Shown: one piece after another, positions 16,883 through 25,267 of the stretch | How positions within the stretch are numbered: position 1 is the stretch's first letter | Layout: every line of letters begins with the position of its first letter | NCBI RefSeq assembly: GCF_023746615.1 | Contig: NZ_CP082275.1 | Coordinates: 124,001-188,000, forward strand | Origin: Grimontia kaedaensis | GTDB taxonomy: Bacteria; Pseudomonadota; Gammaproteobacteria; Enterobacterales; Vibrionaceae | Direction: 5' to 3' | Length of the DNA stretch: 64,000 nt | Notes under the pieces: model-generated | Databases searched by the model: none | Told to the model about the DNA's origin: nothing | Seen by the model: only the letters and a program-made list of their open reading frames with translations | Position numbers and translations under genes: made by a program

Positions 16883-17845
16883 TTAAGAAAGGATTTGGTC
16901 TATCCAATTTGATACGCTGTATGGGTTTTCCACGTTACGGAAATCCTTTTCTATAAACGCTATTGGTACAAAAAAGTCATCTGGGGTTATCAGCTTTACA
17001 TTATTTTCAAACCAAGATTCAACGGCTACAGAAGAGTTGTTAGTAATAAGTTTTCTTTTGAATTGAAAAGCAGTTCCTATTCTCGGTGATAGCCCAACTT
17101 GTCTTTCATCAACTATGTCAAGTAAGCAATGTGAGTTCAATATGCTTTTCTCTAGCTCGTCGCCAACAAGATTGGTGTTTCTTTGAATAAAACTAGTATT
17201 GTTAATCTTATAGAGCCTTTCGTCAATCTTCCTTGAAATTAAATAAATTTCACCTTTTAAGTGAGGGTTCTTATTGGCGAACTCTTGTATTTTGGTCAAA
17301 CGTTTATCTTTCAGTGACTCAATGCCAAAAACACCGAAATAGTGACTCTCCCTCGGGTTGTCAGAAAGGTTAACCTTAGCATCTTTTGCGTCAATATACG
17401 TGGGAAGATGATTAATTCCATTAATTTTACAGTCATCCATATCAAAGCTATAAAAATCTGTACAGAATCTTAAAGCTATTTTCCCCGCTGGAGACTTGTT
17501 TAATGAGTCCCAAAAGATGCAAGTAAACTTGTTATTATATAGGGATTTTAAGTTAGTAAATGCAGTCTCAGTTAGCATTGCTGGGATTAAAATTACTATA
17601 TGGTCATATTTTTTTTTACAGTGTCCTTTTATGAAAGATTCAAGACCCCAGTTTCGCTTTCTCTTGAAAATAAGTTCGTCAACCATTTTTGCTTTGATTC
17701 GGTGAAAAATAGTTGGATATTTTTTTAGTGGAATGAGTGAACTAGCATCTATATACGTGGTTTCTATTTTTTTCCTCTCTAATTCATGTAGTAGCGGGTC
17801 GATTAAATTGGTTCGATTATCCGCAATTAGAAGAATGCTAGTCAT
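16883..17845 (-). CDS. Uncharacterised protein of the LPS locus, possibly a GT-B-like transferase
   Basis: 320 residues, AT-rich. No catalytic motif is certain. The N-terminus (TSILLIADNRTNLIDPLL) and a C-terminal stretch DIVDERQVGLSPRIGTAF (about 245-262) followed by KRKLITNN resemble a family found in capsule and LPS loci, where the pattern D-x3-x2-QxGL-x2-R-x3-A-x5-KLIT recurs; those proteins are presumed glycosyltransferases. No signal peptide or membrane helix. It stands alone on the minus strand between a convergent family-2 transferase and lpxM. Function is inference only. Confidence 0.6.
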   Translation of the reverse strand: MTSILLIADNRTNLIDPLLHELERKKIETTYIDASSLIPLKKYPTIFHRIKAKMVDELIFKRKRNWGLESFIKGHCKKKYDHIVILIPAMLTETAFTNLKSLYNNKFTCIFWDSLNKSPAGKIALRFCTDFYSFDMDDCKINGINHLPTYIDAKDAKVNLSDNPRESHYFGVFGIESLKDKRLTKIQEFANKNPHLKGEIYLISRKIDERLYKINNTSFIQRNTNLVGDELEKSILNSHCLLDIVDERQVGLSPRIGTAFQFKRKLITNNSSVAVESWFENNVKLITPDDFFVPIAFIEKDFRNVENPYSVSNWIDQILS

Positions 17846-17961
17846 TTTTTGTATCCGATTTATGCAATCATGAAGAACTATTATTAAGCCCTTGTGTAAA
17901 CAGGGCTATAATAAAAGATGGGCGATTATACGACTTAATTATCTGGTTGAGCGAAAGATAA

Positions 17962-18903
17962 TTAATATAATTCACTACCATCTGGCCTAGATCTCAGCAA
18001 ATTCATAATCCACATATACTGGCCAGGGTCGGTTTCCAAAAACTGTTCAATGCGTTCGTTCATCATGCGCGCATCCATTTCTTCGCTACCTGATGGGAAG
18101 GGAGCCAGAGGCGGCTGCACAATCACTTCAAAGTTTCCGGTCTCACGGTTATATACAGGCATCAGTGGAACGATTTTCGCGCGGCTCAATGTCGCAAGCT
18201 TGCCTAAACCAGACAATGTTGCTTTCTGCGCGGCAAAGAAAGGCACGAATACACTATAGTCAGGGCCATGATCCTCATCCGGCAGATAGTAGCCAAGGTA
18301 GCCCTCACGCACGGACTTAATAAAGGGCTTAATGCCATCTGCACGCTCGTGAGTGCGACCACCGTATTTCAAACGCTGGACGTTCATCAACCAGTCAGCC
18401 ACTTTGTTCTTTTGCTTTTTCACCATAGCTGCGACAGGCAAACCACGTGAAGCAAGCTGCACCGCTGGGTAGTCAATCGCCCAACTGTGAGGCACCAGCA
18501 AAATGACTTTTTCACCGTTCTCGACGAGTTCTGTCAGGATTTCCTCATTGCGGAACAAAGTACGCTTTTCCAAGTAATGCTTGCTGCGCATCATAATGGT
18601 GGCGAAGCCCAAGAGAACGCATCCCGCATTAATATAGCTTTGCTCTAAAATGGCGGAACGTTCCTCGTCGGTTTTTTCTGGGAAACATTGCTGAAGGTTG
18701 ATCACTGCACGCTTTTTGGCGCGGTTGTTCATTCTTACCATTCGTTTGGCGAGAAATTCGGCGAATTTGTCGCGAAGTCTGAATGGTACAAAGGCCATGA
18801 TGGCAGCAAATAAAATACCCAGCCAGGTACCCCAATAGCGTGGGTGAAGAAACGCCCATTCAAACTTTGGAAGGTAAGAACTGTTTTTCGGATCTTGGCT
18901 CAT
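17962..18903 (-). CDS. lpxM: Lipid A secondary acyltransferase (LpxM/MsbB family)
   Basis: 313 residues. Transfers an acyl chain from acyl-ACP to lipid A at the inner membrane. Motifs: HPRYWGTWLG near the N-terminal membrane anchor (about 20-29), the catalytic HX4D in HSWAID (His139, Asp144), GYYLPDEDHGP (about 205-215) and TLSRAKIVPLMPVY. The region around HARYW/YYLPDEDHGP fits LpxM better than LpxL. Vibrio species also carry a related hydroxyacyl enzyme LpxN, so the chain transferred cannot be stated. GC content returns to the chromosomal level here, marking the right end of the AT-rich segment. Confidence 0.9.
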   Translation of the reverse strand: MSQDPKNSSYLPKFEWAFLHPRYWGTWLGILFAAIMAFVPFRLRDKFAEFLAKRMVRMNNRAKKRAVINLQQCFPEKTDEERSAILEQSYINAGCVLLGFATIMMRSKHYLEKRTLFRNEEILTELVENGEKVILLVPHSWAIDYPAVQLASRGLPVAAMVKKQKNKVADWLMNVQRLKYGGRTHERADGIKPFIKSVREGYLGYYLPDEDHGPDYSVFVPFFAAQKATLSGLGKLATLSRAKIVPLMPVYNRETGNFEVIVQPPLAPFPSGSEEMDARMMNERIEQFLETDPGQYMWIMNLLRSRPDGSELY

Positions 18904-18977
18904 AGAGTCGGAACTACAGAAATCGAACTTAGGAAGAAAAAACGGGTGACGTCGTTATTCTACCCGTTTTCAGCTAA

Positions 18978-19922
18978 TTACTTATTCAAAATCGCCATAT
19001 ACTCGGCAACACCTTCCGCAACGGTTTTAAACTCGTCTGGATAACCCGCTGCGCGAACTTTGGTGAGATCTGCCTGAGTGTAAGCCTGGTAGCGGCCTTT
19101 CAGATGGTCTGGGAATGGGATTTCCTCCACTTCGCCTTGACCATGGTGCTTGATAACGGCTTCAGCGACCGCACGGAAGGGTTCTGCGCGACCGGTACCA
19201 CAGTTGAAGATGCCTGATTGACTGTTTTGCCAGAACCAGATGTTCATTTTGCACACGTCACCGACATATACGAAATCACGCTTGAAGGTGTCGCTGCCTT
19301 CGAACAGTTTCGGGTTTTGGCCGTCTTTGATTTGGTTATTCAGGTGGAAAGCCACAGACGCCATGCTGCCTTTGTGGTTCTCACGTGGGCCGTATACGTT
19401 GAAGTAACGGAAACCGGTGACTTGAGACAGTGTCTCACCGTGCGCTTCAGCGTCTGCCCAAATGCGACGAACGTAGTTGTCGAACAGCTGCTTGGAATAA
19501 CCGTAAACGTTCAGTGCGCCTTCGTATTGTGGCTCTTCGATGAAGTCGTGGTCGCGGCCGCCGTAAGTTGCAGCCGATGAAGCGTACAGGAATGGAATTT
19601 CGCGTTCGAGACAGTAATGCAGCAACTCTTTTGAATACTCATAGTTGTTGAGCATCATGTACTTGCCGTCCCACTCAGTGGTTGCAGAGCACGCACCTTC
19701 GTGGAATACCGCTTCGATAGGGCCGAAATCGTCACCCGCCATGATTTGCGCGATGAAGTCTTCTTTGTCCATGTAATCAGCAATATCCAGGTCAACCAGA
19801 TTGACGAATTTGGTACCGTCTTTCAGGTTATCAACTACCAGAATATCGTTGTAACCTTGCTCGTTCAGCGCTTTAACCAGATTGCTGCCGATCATGCCGG
19901 CGCCGCCAGTCACTATAATCAT
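18978..19922 (-). CDS. hldD: ADP-L-glycero-D-manno-heptose 6-epimerase
   Basis: Converts ADP-D-glycero- to ADP-L-glycero-D-manno-heptose, the donor for the heptosyltransferases of this locus. From the ATG at 19922 it is 314 residues. The short-chain-dehydrogenase/epimerase features are in place: TGGAGMIGSN nucleotide loop (residues 5-14, with Met where Phe is usual), catalytic Ser116 in ASSAATYG, and Tyr140/Lys144 in YGYSK, the same numbering as the E. coli enzyme. An in-frame start at 19967 would add 15 unconserved residues. Divergent from the TetR gene. Confidence 0.96.
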   Translation of the reverse strand: MIIVTGGAGMIGSNLVKALNEQGYNDILVVDNLKDGTKFVNLVDLDIADYMDKEDFIAQIMAGDDFGPIEAVFHEGACSATTEWDGKYMMLNNYEYSKELLHYCLEREIPFLYASSAATYGGRDHDFIEEPQYEGALNVYGYSKQLFDNYVRRIWADAEAHGETLSQVTGFRYFNVYGPRENHKGSMASVAFHLNNQIKDGQNPKLFEGSDTFKRDFVYVGDVCKMNIWFWQNSQSGIFNCGTGRAEPFRAVAEAVIKHHGQGEVEEIPFPDHLKGRYQAYTQADLTKVRAAGYPDEFKTVAEGVAEYMAILNK

Positions 19923-19945
19923 ATCTTTACCTAAATTCTGTTGAC

Positions 19946-19978
19946 CTGAATTATGAGAAGACCCCACCAGTAATTCAG
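19946..19978. promoter_or_regulatory. Inverted repeat between hldD and the TetR gene
   Basis: CTGAATTA at 19946-19953 and TAATTCAG at 19971-19978 form a perfect 8-bp inverted repeat with a 17-base spacer in the 107-bp divergent region. It could be the operator of the TetR-family protein encoded at 20030; this is inference. Confidence 0.35.
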
Positions 19979-20029
19979 TGAGGCTATGGTAATATTTCCC
20001 TTTCTGGGCTTGAGGATAGCAGTTTAACC

Positions 20030-20692
20030 ATGAAAACCCGTGATCGCATTATTCATTCAGCGCTGGCGCTCTTCAACGAGCAGGGTGAGCCAAACGTCAC
20101 CACTAACCATATTGCTGCCGATCTGGGGATCAGCCCGGGAAACTTGTATTACCACTTCCGTAATAAGGAAGAGATTATACACAGTATTTTCGATCAATAC
20201 GCGCTCGATCTTTCGACAGGTTTCCAGCCGGAAGTCCCAGCGGAATCTGACGAACAGCGGCTGCTTGCATACCTCGATGCCACCTTCCAACTGATGTGGA
20301 GATATCGTTTCTTCTACGCCAATCTGCCCGATATCCTAAGTCGCGATGCTGAGCTTCAGAATAAATACCTGGAAGCGCAGCAGGCATTGAAAGCCAATCT
20401 CTTTGCTATGCTGAGCCGCTTTCGTGAAACGGGATGGCTGGATATGGACGATGAAGCGCTGCAATCGCTGTGCAGCACGCTGAAACTTGTCGCGTCGAGT
20501 TGGATATTCTATCAAAGCGCGCAGTCACCACAGGCGAAGGTGACGCCAGTGGTGATTTATCAGGGCGTGCTGCAAATCCTCAACATGGTGTCTCCGATGA
20601 CAACTGAAAAAGGCAGAGCAGTAGTATCAGGTTTGATAGGGCACTACCGCGAACAGATGGAAAGCACCAAGGCGGCTTCCGACTCAGCGTGA
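20030..20692 (+). CDS. TetR/AcrR family transcriptional regulator
   Basis: 220 residues. The N-terminal DNA-binding domain is plain (RIIHSALALFNEQG and HIAADLGISPGNLYYHFRNK, about residues 5-49). The C-terminal ligand domain has the aromatic-rich segment LMWRYRFFYANLPDIL (about 89-104) typical of a subgroup of the family whose ligands are unknown to me. It is 177 bases upstream of kbl-tdh on the same strand, an arrangement also seen in Vibrio, so it may control threonine catabolism or hldD. The effector is not known. Confidence 0.85.
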   Translation: MKTRDRIIHSALALFNEQGEPNVTTNHIAADLGISPGNLYYHFRNKEEIIHSIFDQYALDLSTGFQPEVPAESDEQRLLAYLDATFQLMWRYRFFYANLPDILSRDAELQNKYLEAQQALKANLFAMLSRFRETGWLDMDDEALQSLCSTLKLVASSWIFYQSAQSPQAKVTPVVIYQGVLQILNMVSPMTTEKGRAVVSGLIGHYREQMESTKAASDSA

Positions 20693-20869
20693 TCGAACAC
20701 AATAAGATGTACTAATTCAATAGACGCGACCTTCCCCAGAACTCTATCATCTACACTCTTTCTAATATGTCATACTGTAAGCTGGGTGTTATTTAGATAC
20801 TTTAGCTTTCAGTGATGCAATAATCATATTGATATCAACCTGTTCCTGTTTCCATCGATGGAGTAAGCG

Positions 20870-22066
20870 ATGACTGCCGCTTTTTACCAGCAAATCCGCC
20901 AGCAGCTTGAAGAAGTAAAAGCTGAAGGCCTGTACAAAGATGAACGTGTGATCACGTCAGCCCAAAAGGCGAACATCTCAGTAACGTCCGGTGACGAAGT
21001 GCTGAACTTCTGTGCCAACAACTATCTGGGTCTGGCTAACCACCCTGCGCTGATTGAAGCGGCAAAAGCAGGAATGGATGAGCACGGCTTCGGCATGGCG
21101 TCGGTGCGCTTTATCTGCGGCACTCAAGACTCGCACAAGGTATTGGAAGAAAAGCTTTCCGCCTTCCTCGGTATGGAAGACACCATCCTCTACTCTTCTT
21201 GCTTCGATGCCAACGCGGGCCTGTTTGAAACCATTTTGGGTGCAGAAGATGCGATCATTTCCGATGCGCTGAACCACGCTTCTATCATCGACGGAGTACG
21301 TTTGTGTAAAGCGATGCGCTTCCGCTATGCCAACAACAACATGGAAGAGCTGGAGCAACAGCTGATTGCGGCGAAAGAAAAAGGTGCTCGCAATACACTG
21401 ATCGTGACAGACGGTGTGTTCTCGATGGACGGTGTAGTCGCAAACCTGCCTGCTATCTGCGATCTGGCAGAGAAATACGGTGCACTGGTGATGGTGGATG
21501 ACTCTCATGCCGTGGGCTTTATGGGCGCAAACGGTCGTGGTACCCACGAATACCATGACGTGATTGACCGTATCGACATCATCACCGGCACCTTGGGTAA
21601 AGCCATGGGCGGCGCGTCAGGCGGTTACACGTCAGGCAAGAAAGAAGTGATTGACTGGCTGCGTCAGCGCTCACGCCCTTACCTGTTCTCGAACTCACTG
21701 GCACCAGCGATTGTTTCAGCGTCTATCCGTGTGATTGATCTGCTGGCAGAAAGCGGCGATCTGCGTGACAAACTGTGGGACAACGCCAACCACTTCCGTA
21801 CCCGTATGAGCGAAGCGGGCTTTAGGCTGGCAGGTGCGGACCACGCCATCATTCCTGTGATGCTGGGTGATGCAAAAGTAGCGGGCGAATTTGCAGAGCG
21901 CATGATGAAAGAAGGTATCTACGTGGTAGGTTTCTCCTTCCCTGTAGTACCGAAAGGTCAGGCGCGTATTCGCACGCAAATGTCAGCGGCACACAGCCGT
22001 GAACAACTGGACAAGGCAATCGACGCCTTTATCAAAGTCGGCAAAGACATGGGTCTGATTGGATAA
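20870..22066 (+). CDS. kbl: 2-amino-3-ketobutyrate coenzyme A ligase (glycine C-acetyltransferase)
   Basis: PLP enzyme that splits 2-amino-3-oxobutyrate with CoA into glycine and acetyl-CoA, the second step of threonine degradation. 398 residues, same length as E. coli Kbl. The PLP lysine is Lys244 in TGTLGKAMGG; VMVDDSHAVGFMG (about 207-219) holds the cofactor aspartate and histidine. Ribosome site GGAG six bases before the ATG. It is followed after 6 bases by tdh, so the two form an operon. Confidence 0.98.
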   Translation: MTAAFYQQIRQQLEEVKAEGLYKDERVITSAQKANISVTSGDEVLNFCANNYLGLANHPALIEAAKAGMDEHGFGMASVRFICGTQDSHKVLEEKLSAFLGMEDTILYSSCFDANAGLFETILGAEDAIISDALNHASIIDGVRLCKAMRFRYANNNMEELEQQLIAAKEKGARNTLIVTDGVFSMDGVVANLPAICDLAEKYGALVMVDDSHAVGFMGANGRGTHEYHDVIDRIDIITGTLGKAMGGASGGYTSGKKEVIDWLRQRSRPYLFSNSLAPAIVSASIRVIDLLAESGDLRDKLWDNANHFRTRMSEAGFRLAGADHAIIPVMLGDAKVAGEFAERMMKEGIYVVGFSFPVVPKGQARIRTQMSAAHSREQLDKAIDAFIKVGKDMGLIG

Positions 22067-22072
22067 GCAACG

Positions 22073-23131
22073 ATGACGAACAAAATGAAAGCGCTGGCAA
22101 AACTGAAAGCAGAACCAGGGATCTGGATGACAGAGACCGAGTTGCCAGAGCTGGGCCACAACGATCTACTGATCAAAATTCGTAAAACCGCGATTTGTGG
22201 TACCGACGTGCATATCTACAACTGGGATGAATGGTCACAAAAGACCATTCCTGTGCCTATGGTTGTTGGGCATGAGTACGTGGGCGAAGTGGTTGGCATC
22301 GGCCAGGAAGTGCGTGGTTTCGCTATTGGCGATCGCGTATCGGGTGAAGGCCATATCACTTGTGGCCACTGTCGTAATTGCCGTGCTGGCCGTACGCATC
22401 TTTGCCGCAACACCATTGGTGTGGGTGTAAACCGCGAAGGCGCGTTTGCCGAGTATCTGGTGATCCCTGCATTTAATGCATTCAAAATCCCGGAAGACAT
22501 TTCAGACGATTTAGCTTCTATCTTCGACCCATTCGGCAACGCGGTTCACACTGCGCTGTCTTTTGATCTTGTTGGTGAAGATGTCCTGATCACAGGTGCT
22601 GGTCCTATCGGCATCATGGCGGCAGCCGTCGCGAAGCACGTGGGCGCCCGTCATGTGGTGATCACCGACGTGAACGAATACCGTTTGGAGCTGGCACGTA
22701 AGATGGGTGTGACCCGCGCGGTGAGTGTGGCAGAAGAAAAACTGGAAGACGTGATGTCAGAGCTGGGCATGCGCGAAGGCTTCGATGTGGGCCTTGAGAT
22801 GTCCGGTAATCCTTCAGCGTTCAACGGCATGCTTCAAACCATGAACCACGGTGGTCGCATTGCGCTGCTGGGTATTCCGCCGTCAGACATGGGCATCGAC
22901 TGGAATCAGGTGATCTTCAAAGGTCTGGTGATTAAAGGGATCTATGGCCGCGAAATGTTTGAAACCTGGTACAAGATGGCAAGCCTGATCCAATCTGGTC
23001 TGGATTTAAACCCAATCATCACGCACCACTACAGTGTGGATGATTTCCAGAAAGGCTTTGACGTGATGCGCTCTGGGCAGTCGGGTAAAGTTATCCTCGA
23101 TTGGACAAAGTCATCATCGTTTGTTGCTTGA
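22073..23131 (+). CDS. tdh: L-threonine 3-dehydrogenase
   Basis: Zinc- and NAD-dependent oxidation of threonine to 2-amino-3-oxobutyrate, the substrate of Kbl. Medium-chain dehydrogenase: catalytic zinc site AICGTDVHIYNWDE and GHEYVGEV, structural zinc cysteines CGHCRNCRAGRTHLC, and the Rossmann loop GAGPIGIMAAA. The start could be the first ATG (22073, 352 residues) or the ATG at 22085, which gives exactly the E. coli numbering (catalytic Cys38); the first is reported. A strong terminator follows. Confidence 0.97.
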   Translation: MTNKMKALAKLKAEPGIWMTETELPELGHNDLLIKIRKTAICGTDVHIYNWDEWSQKTIPVPMVVGHEYVGEVVGIGQEVRGFAIGDRVSGEGHITCGHCRNCRAGRTHLCRNTIGVGVNREGAFAEYLVIPAFNAFKIPEDISDDLASIFDPFGNAVHTALSFDLVGEDVLITGAGPIGIMAAAVAKHVGARHVVITDVNEYRLELARKMGVTRAVSVAEEKLEDVMSELGMREGFDVGLEMSGNPSAFNGMLQTMNHGGRIALLGIPPSDMGIDWNQVIFKGLVIKGIYGREMFETWYKMASLIQSGLDLNPIITHHYSVDDFQKGFDVMRSGQSGKVILDWTKSSSFVA

Positions 23132-23136
23132 ATTTT

Positions 23137-23160
23137 AAAACCCGCTCTGGCGGGTTTTTT
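23137..23160 (+). terminator. Terminator of kbl-tdh
   Basis: AACCCGC, loop TCTG, GCGGGTT and a run of T residues; it abuts the end of the convergent yibQ gene. Confidence 0.88.
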
Positions 23161-23875
23161 ATTGCCTGAGTGCCAGCGAGATGGGCACCAGCTCCACTTC
23201 TTTTTGAAGCTCAGGAAGTTGCGCTTGTAAGGTTTTCAGCGTTACAGGAAAAGGATGGGCTATCACCACAGCAACACCGCGGCGTTTGGCTTGTTGTACG
23301 GCAAGTTTGAGCTGGTTTTCGATGAAGGCTTCATTGGGGAAATGGTCAAGAAACACATGACGGCGATTGGTGGCGAGACCATGTTCGCGGGCAATACGCT
23401 GGGCGACGGTTTTTGGCGTGGTACGGCTGTCGATAAAGCCAATTTCACGCTCTTCAAGAAGCTCCATGATCCAATGCATAGGTGTCTTATGTTGGGTCAG
23501 CAGGCTACCCATATGGTTATTCACTGCCACTACCTGCGGAACGCGATACAGCGCTTCTTTGACCGAGCCTTGCATTTCCTTTTTACTCATGGCAAGTGTC
23601 AGTGAATTAGGCTCTTGCGGCGTGCCATCGGGGCTTTGCATCGGAAGATGAAGCAAGACCTCGCGTTGTTGGCTCAGGGCCGTCAGCGCAACTGCCGTGT
23701 CGAACTCGGTGAAGGGGATGATAGAGACACTGATTTGCGGCGGTAGGGCGGCAATCTCTCTTGGCATCATTTCGTAGCCAAGGTCATCGATAATAAAGGC
23801 GATTTTAGGTTTGGCTGCGACGGGCACAGCCAGAAAGAGAAGGAGTAAGGTGGTAACAGCAACAATCCTTTGCAT
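23159..23875 (-). CDS. yibQ: Divergent polysaccharide deacetylase family protein (YibQ)
   Basis: 238 residues with a cleavable signal peptide (about 1-21, ending PVAAK), so periplasmic. The mature part starts with KIAFIIDDLGY, the metal-site DD of the divergent polysaccharide deacetylase family, and contains LLHLPMQSPDG, VNNHMGS and GVAVVIAHPFP. The enzyme activity of YibQ is not established. It is the last gene of an envC-yibQ unit, 18 bases after envC, so a role in cell envelope or cell-wall maintenance is likely. The same gpmI-envC-yibQ order occurs in E. coli. Confidence 0.9.
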   Translation of the reverse strand: MQRIVAVTTLLLLFLAVPVAAKPKIAFIIDDLGYEMMPREIAALPPQISVSIIPFTEFDTAVALTALSQQREVLLHLPMQSPDGTPQEPNSLTLAMSKKEMQGSVKEALYRVPQVVAVNNHMGSLLTQHKTPMHWIMELLEEREIGFIDSRTTPKTVAQRIAREHGLATNRRHVFLDHFPNEAFIENQLKLAVQQAKRRGVAVVIAHPFPVTLKTLQAQLPELQKEVELVPISLALRQ

Positions 23876-23893
23876 CTGAAACCTACAGGGCCT

Positions 23894-25078
23894 TTACCGT
23901 GTCAGCCAGGGGCTGGGGTTGGTGGCGTTACCTTTGCGCCGTATTTCAAAATAGAGTGCCGAGGCATCCTGACCGCCACTGTTGCCGACAAGGGCTATAG
24001 GGTCACCGGCTTTGACGGTATCGCCTACATTGCGCAGCAAAGCCTGATTGTAGCCGTAGAAGCTCATGTCCCCTTTGCCGTGGTCGACCACCACCATCAA
24101 GCCATAACCGCGTAGCCAGTTTGAAAGCACCACAGTACCATCATGTGCAGCTTTGACTTCACTGCCTTCTTTGGCGGCGATGACCATGCCGTTCCAGCGT
24201 AGTTGTCCAGTTTGTGCCGTACCATAGCGGTGTAGAATTTTCCCTTTTACTGGCCACTGCATCTTACCTTTGTACTTACCGAGGCCATCCATTTGGACTT
24301 TGACTTGTTCAGCGGCAATGCGGGCTTGCTCGGCGGCAATGCGAGCTTGTTCAGCGGCACGTTCAAGTTCTACTTTCAGACGCTTCTCGTTGTTACGAAG
24401 CTCTGCGAGGTAGCCCTTGTCACTGTTTATTTCGCGGCGGATAGCGCCTGCTGTTTTCTTCTGAGCCTGCTGCTCTTTCTCCAGCTTAGCTTTATCAGCG
24501 GCAAGCGAAGCAATCAGTGTCTTCTGTTTTTCGGTTTGTTGTTGCAGGGCGCGGCGTTTTAGCTGCAGCTCGGTATCGGTAGCAGCGAGTTCGTTGATAG
24601 CATCCGTGCGAGCTTTGGAGAGTTTCTCTGCATACACCGTCATGCGATCCATGTCCGCGGAGTCCTCACCACTTAATAGCGCATTCAGTTGGCTGTGTTG
24701 GCCTTGTCGGTACTGGCTGTTTAAGAGCTCTTTCAAAAGCTCCATCTGGCCCAGCTTGAGCTGTTCAAGACGTTGGCTTTCACGGTTTAGTGTGGCGATA
24801 TCTTTTTCGATAACGCTTAAATCAGCATTGGCATTACGCATCTGTGTTGCGATAGCGGCGATGGACTGCTCTTGGGATTTGAGATTGGATTGCAGCGCGT
24901 TGAGTTTTTTCGATTTGGAATTGAGCTGCTGTTCCTGACGGGAGATTTCACTTTTCATGCCAGAAAGCTGCTCGTCACTGGCGAGAGAAGCTGGGCTGGT
25001 CATCAGGCACAACAAAACGCCAGCGCTTATGGCACTGGCGCGCAACAATTTTAAATGGCGCAACGTTCTTCCCTTCAT
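23894..25078 (-). CDS. envC: Murein hydrolase activator EnvC
   Basis: From the ATG at 25078 it has 394 residues: signal peptide (about 1-34, ending SLAS), a long coiled coil rich in Q, K, E and A (about 35-265, with an AEQARIA repeat near the end), and a C-terminal LytM domain. EnvC is recruited to the septum by FtsEX and activates amidases AmiA/AmiB. The LytM domain lacks the usual zinc ligands (the motif normally reading YAHLS is YGYNQ here), which agrees with an activator rather than an enzyme. A longer frame to 25114 adds unconserved residues. Confidence 0.93.
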   Translation of the reverse strand: MKGRTLRHLKLLRASAISAGVLLCLMTSPASLASDEQLSGMKSEISRQEQQLNSKSKKLNALQSNLKSQEQSIAAIATQMRNANADLSVIEKDIATLNRESQRLEQLKLGQMELLKELLNSQYRQGQHSQLNALLSGEDSADMDRMTVYAEKLSKARTDAINELAATDTELQLKRRALQQQTEKQKTLIASLAADKAKLEKEQQAQKKTAGAIRREINSDKGYLAELRNNEKRLKVELERAAEQARIAAEQARIAAEQVKVQMDGLGKYKGKMQWPVKGKILHRYGTAQTGQLRWNGMVIAAKEGSEVKAAHDGTVVLSNWLRGYGLMVVVDHGKGDMSFYGYNQALLRNVGDTVKAGDPIALVGNSGGQDASALYFEIRRKGNATNPSPWLTR

Positions 25079-25214
25079 GGCAGGCAGTATATCAAGCCGA
25101 TCTGGAGTTGGCATTACTCTGCCTGTCTCAGCATCGCAAGTTCGAGAATAAAATCGGTGAAGTTTACTTCCTCTATTTTAAGAGAAAATCAGGAAGTGAG
25201 CTGTCAGAATTGCA

Positions 25215-25241
25215 TAAAAAAACGCGCTCCGAAGAGCGCGC
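25215..25241 (-). terminator. Terminator of gpmI
   Basis: CGCGCTC / GAGCGCG stem with a four-base loop and a run of T residues on the minus strand; separates gpmI from envC-yibQ. Confidence 0.88.
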
Positions 25242-25267
25242 TTTTCATCACTGAAAAGTGTGGCTAA

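Noticed and set aside
24270..24370. Repeated AEQARIA-coding units in envC as a possible recent repeat expansion
   Set aside because: Only about three imperfect units within a normal coiled coil; ordinary for EnvC.
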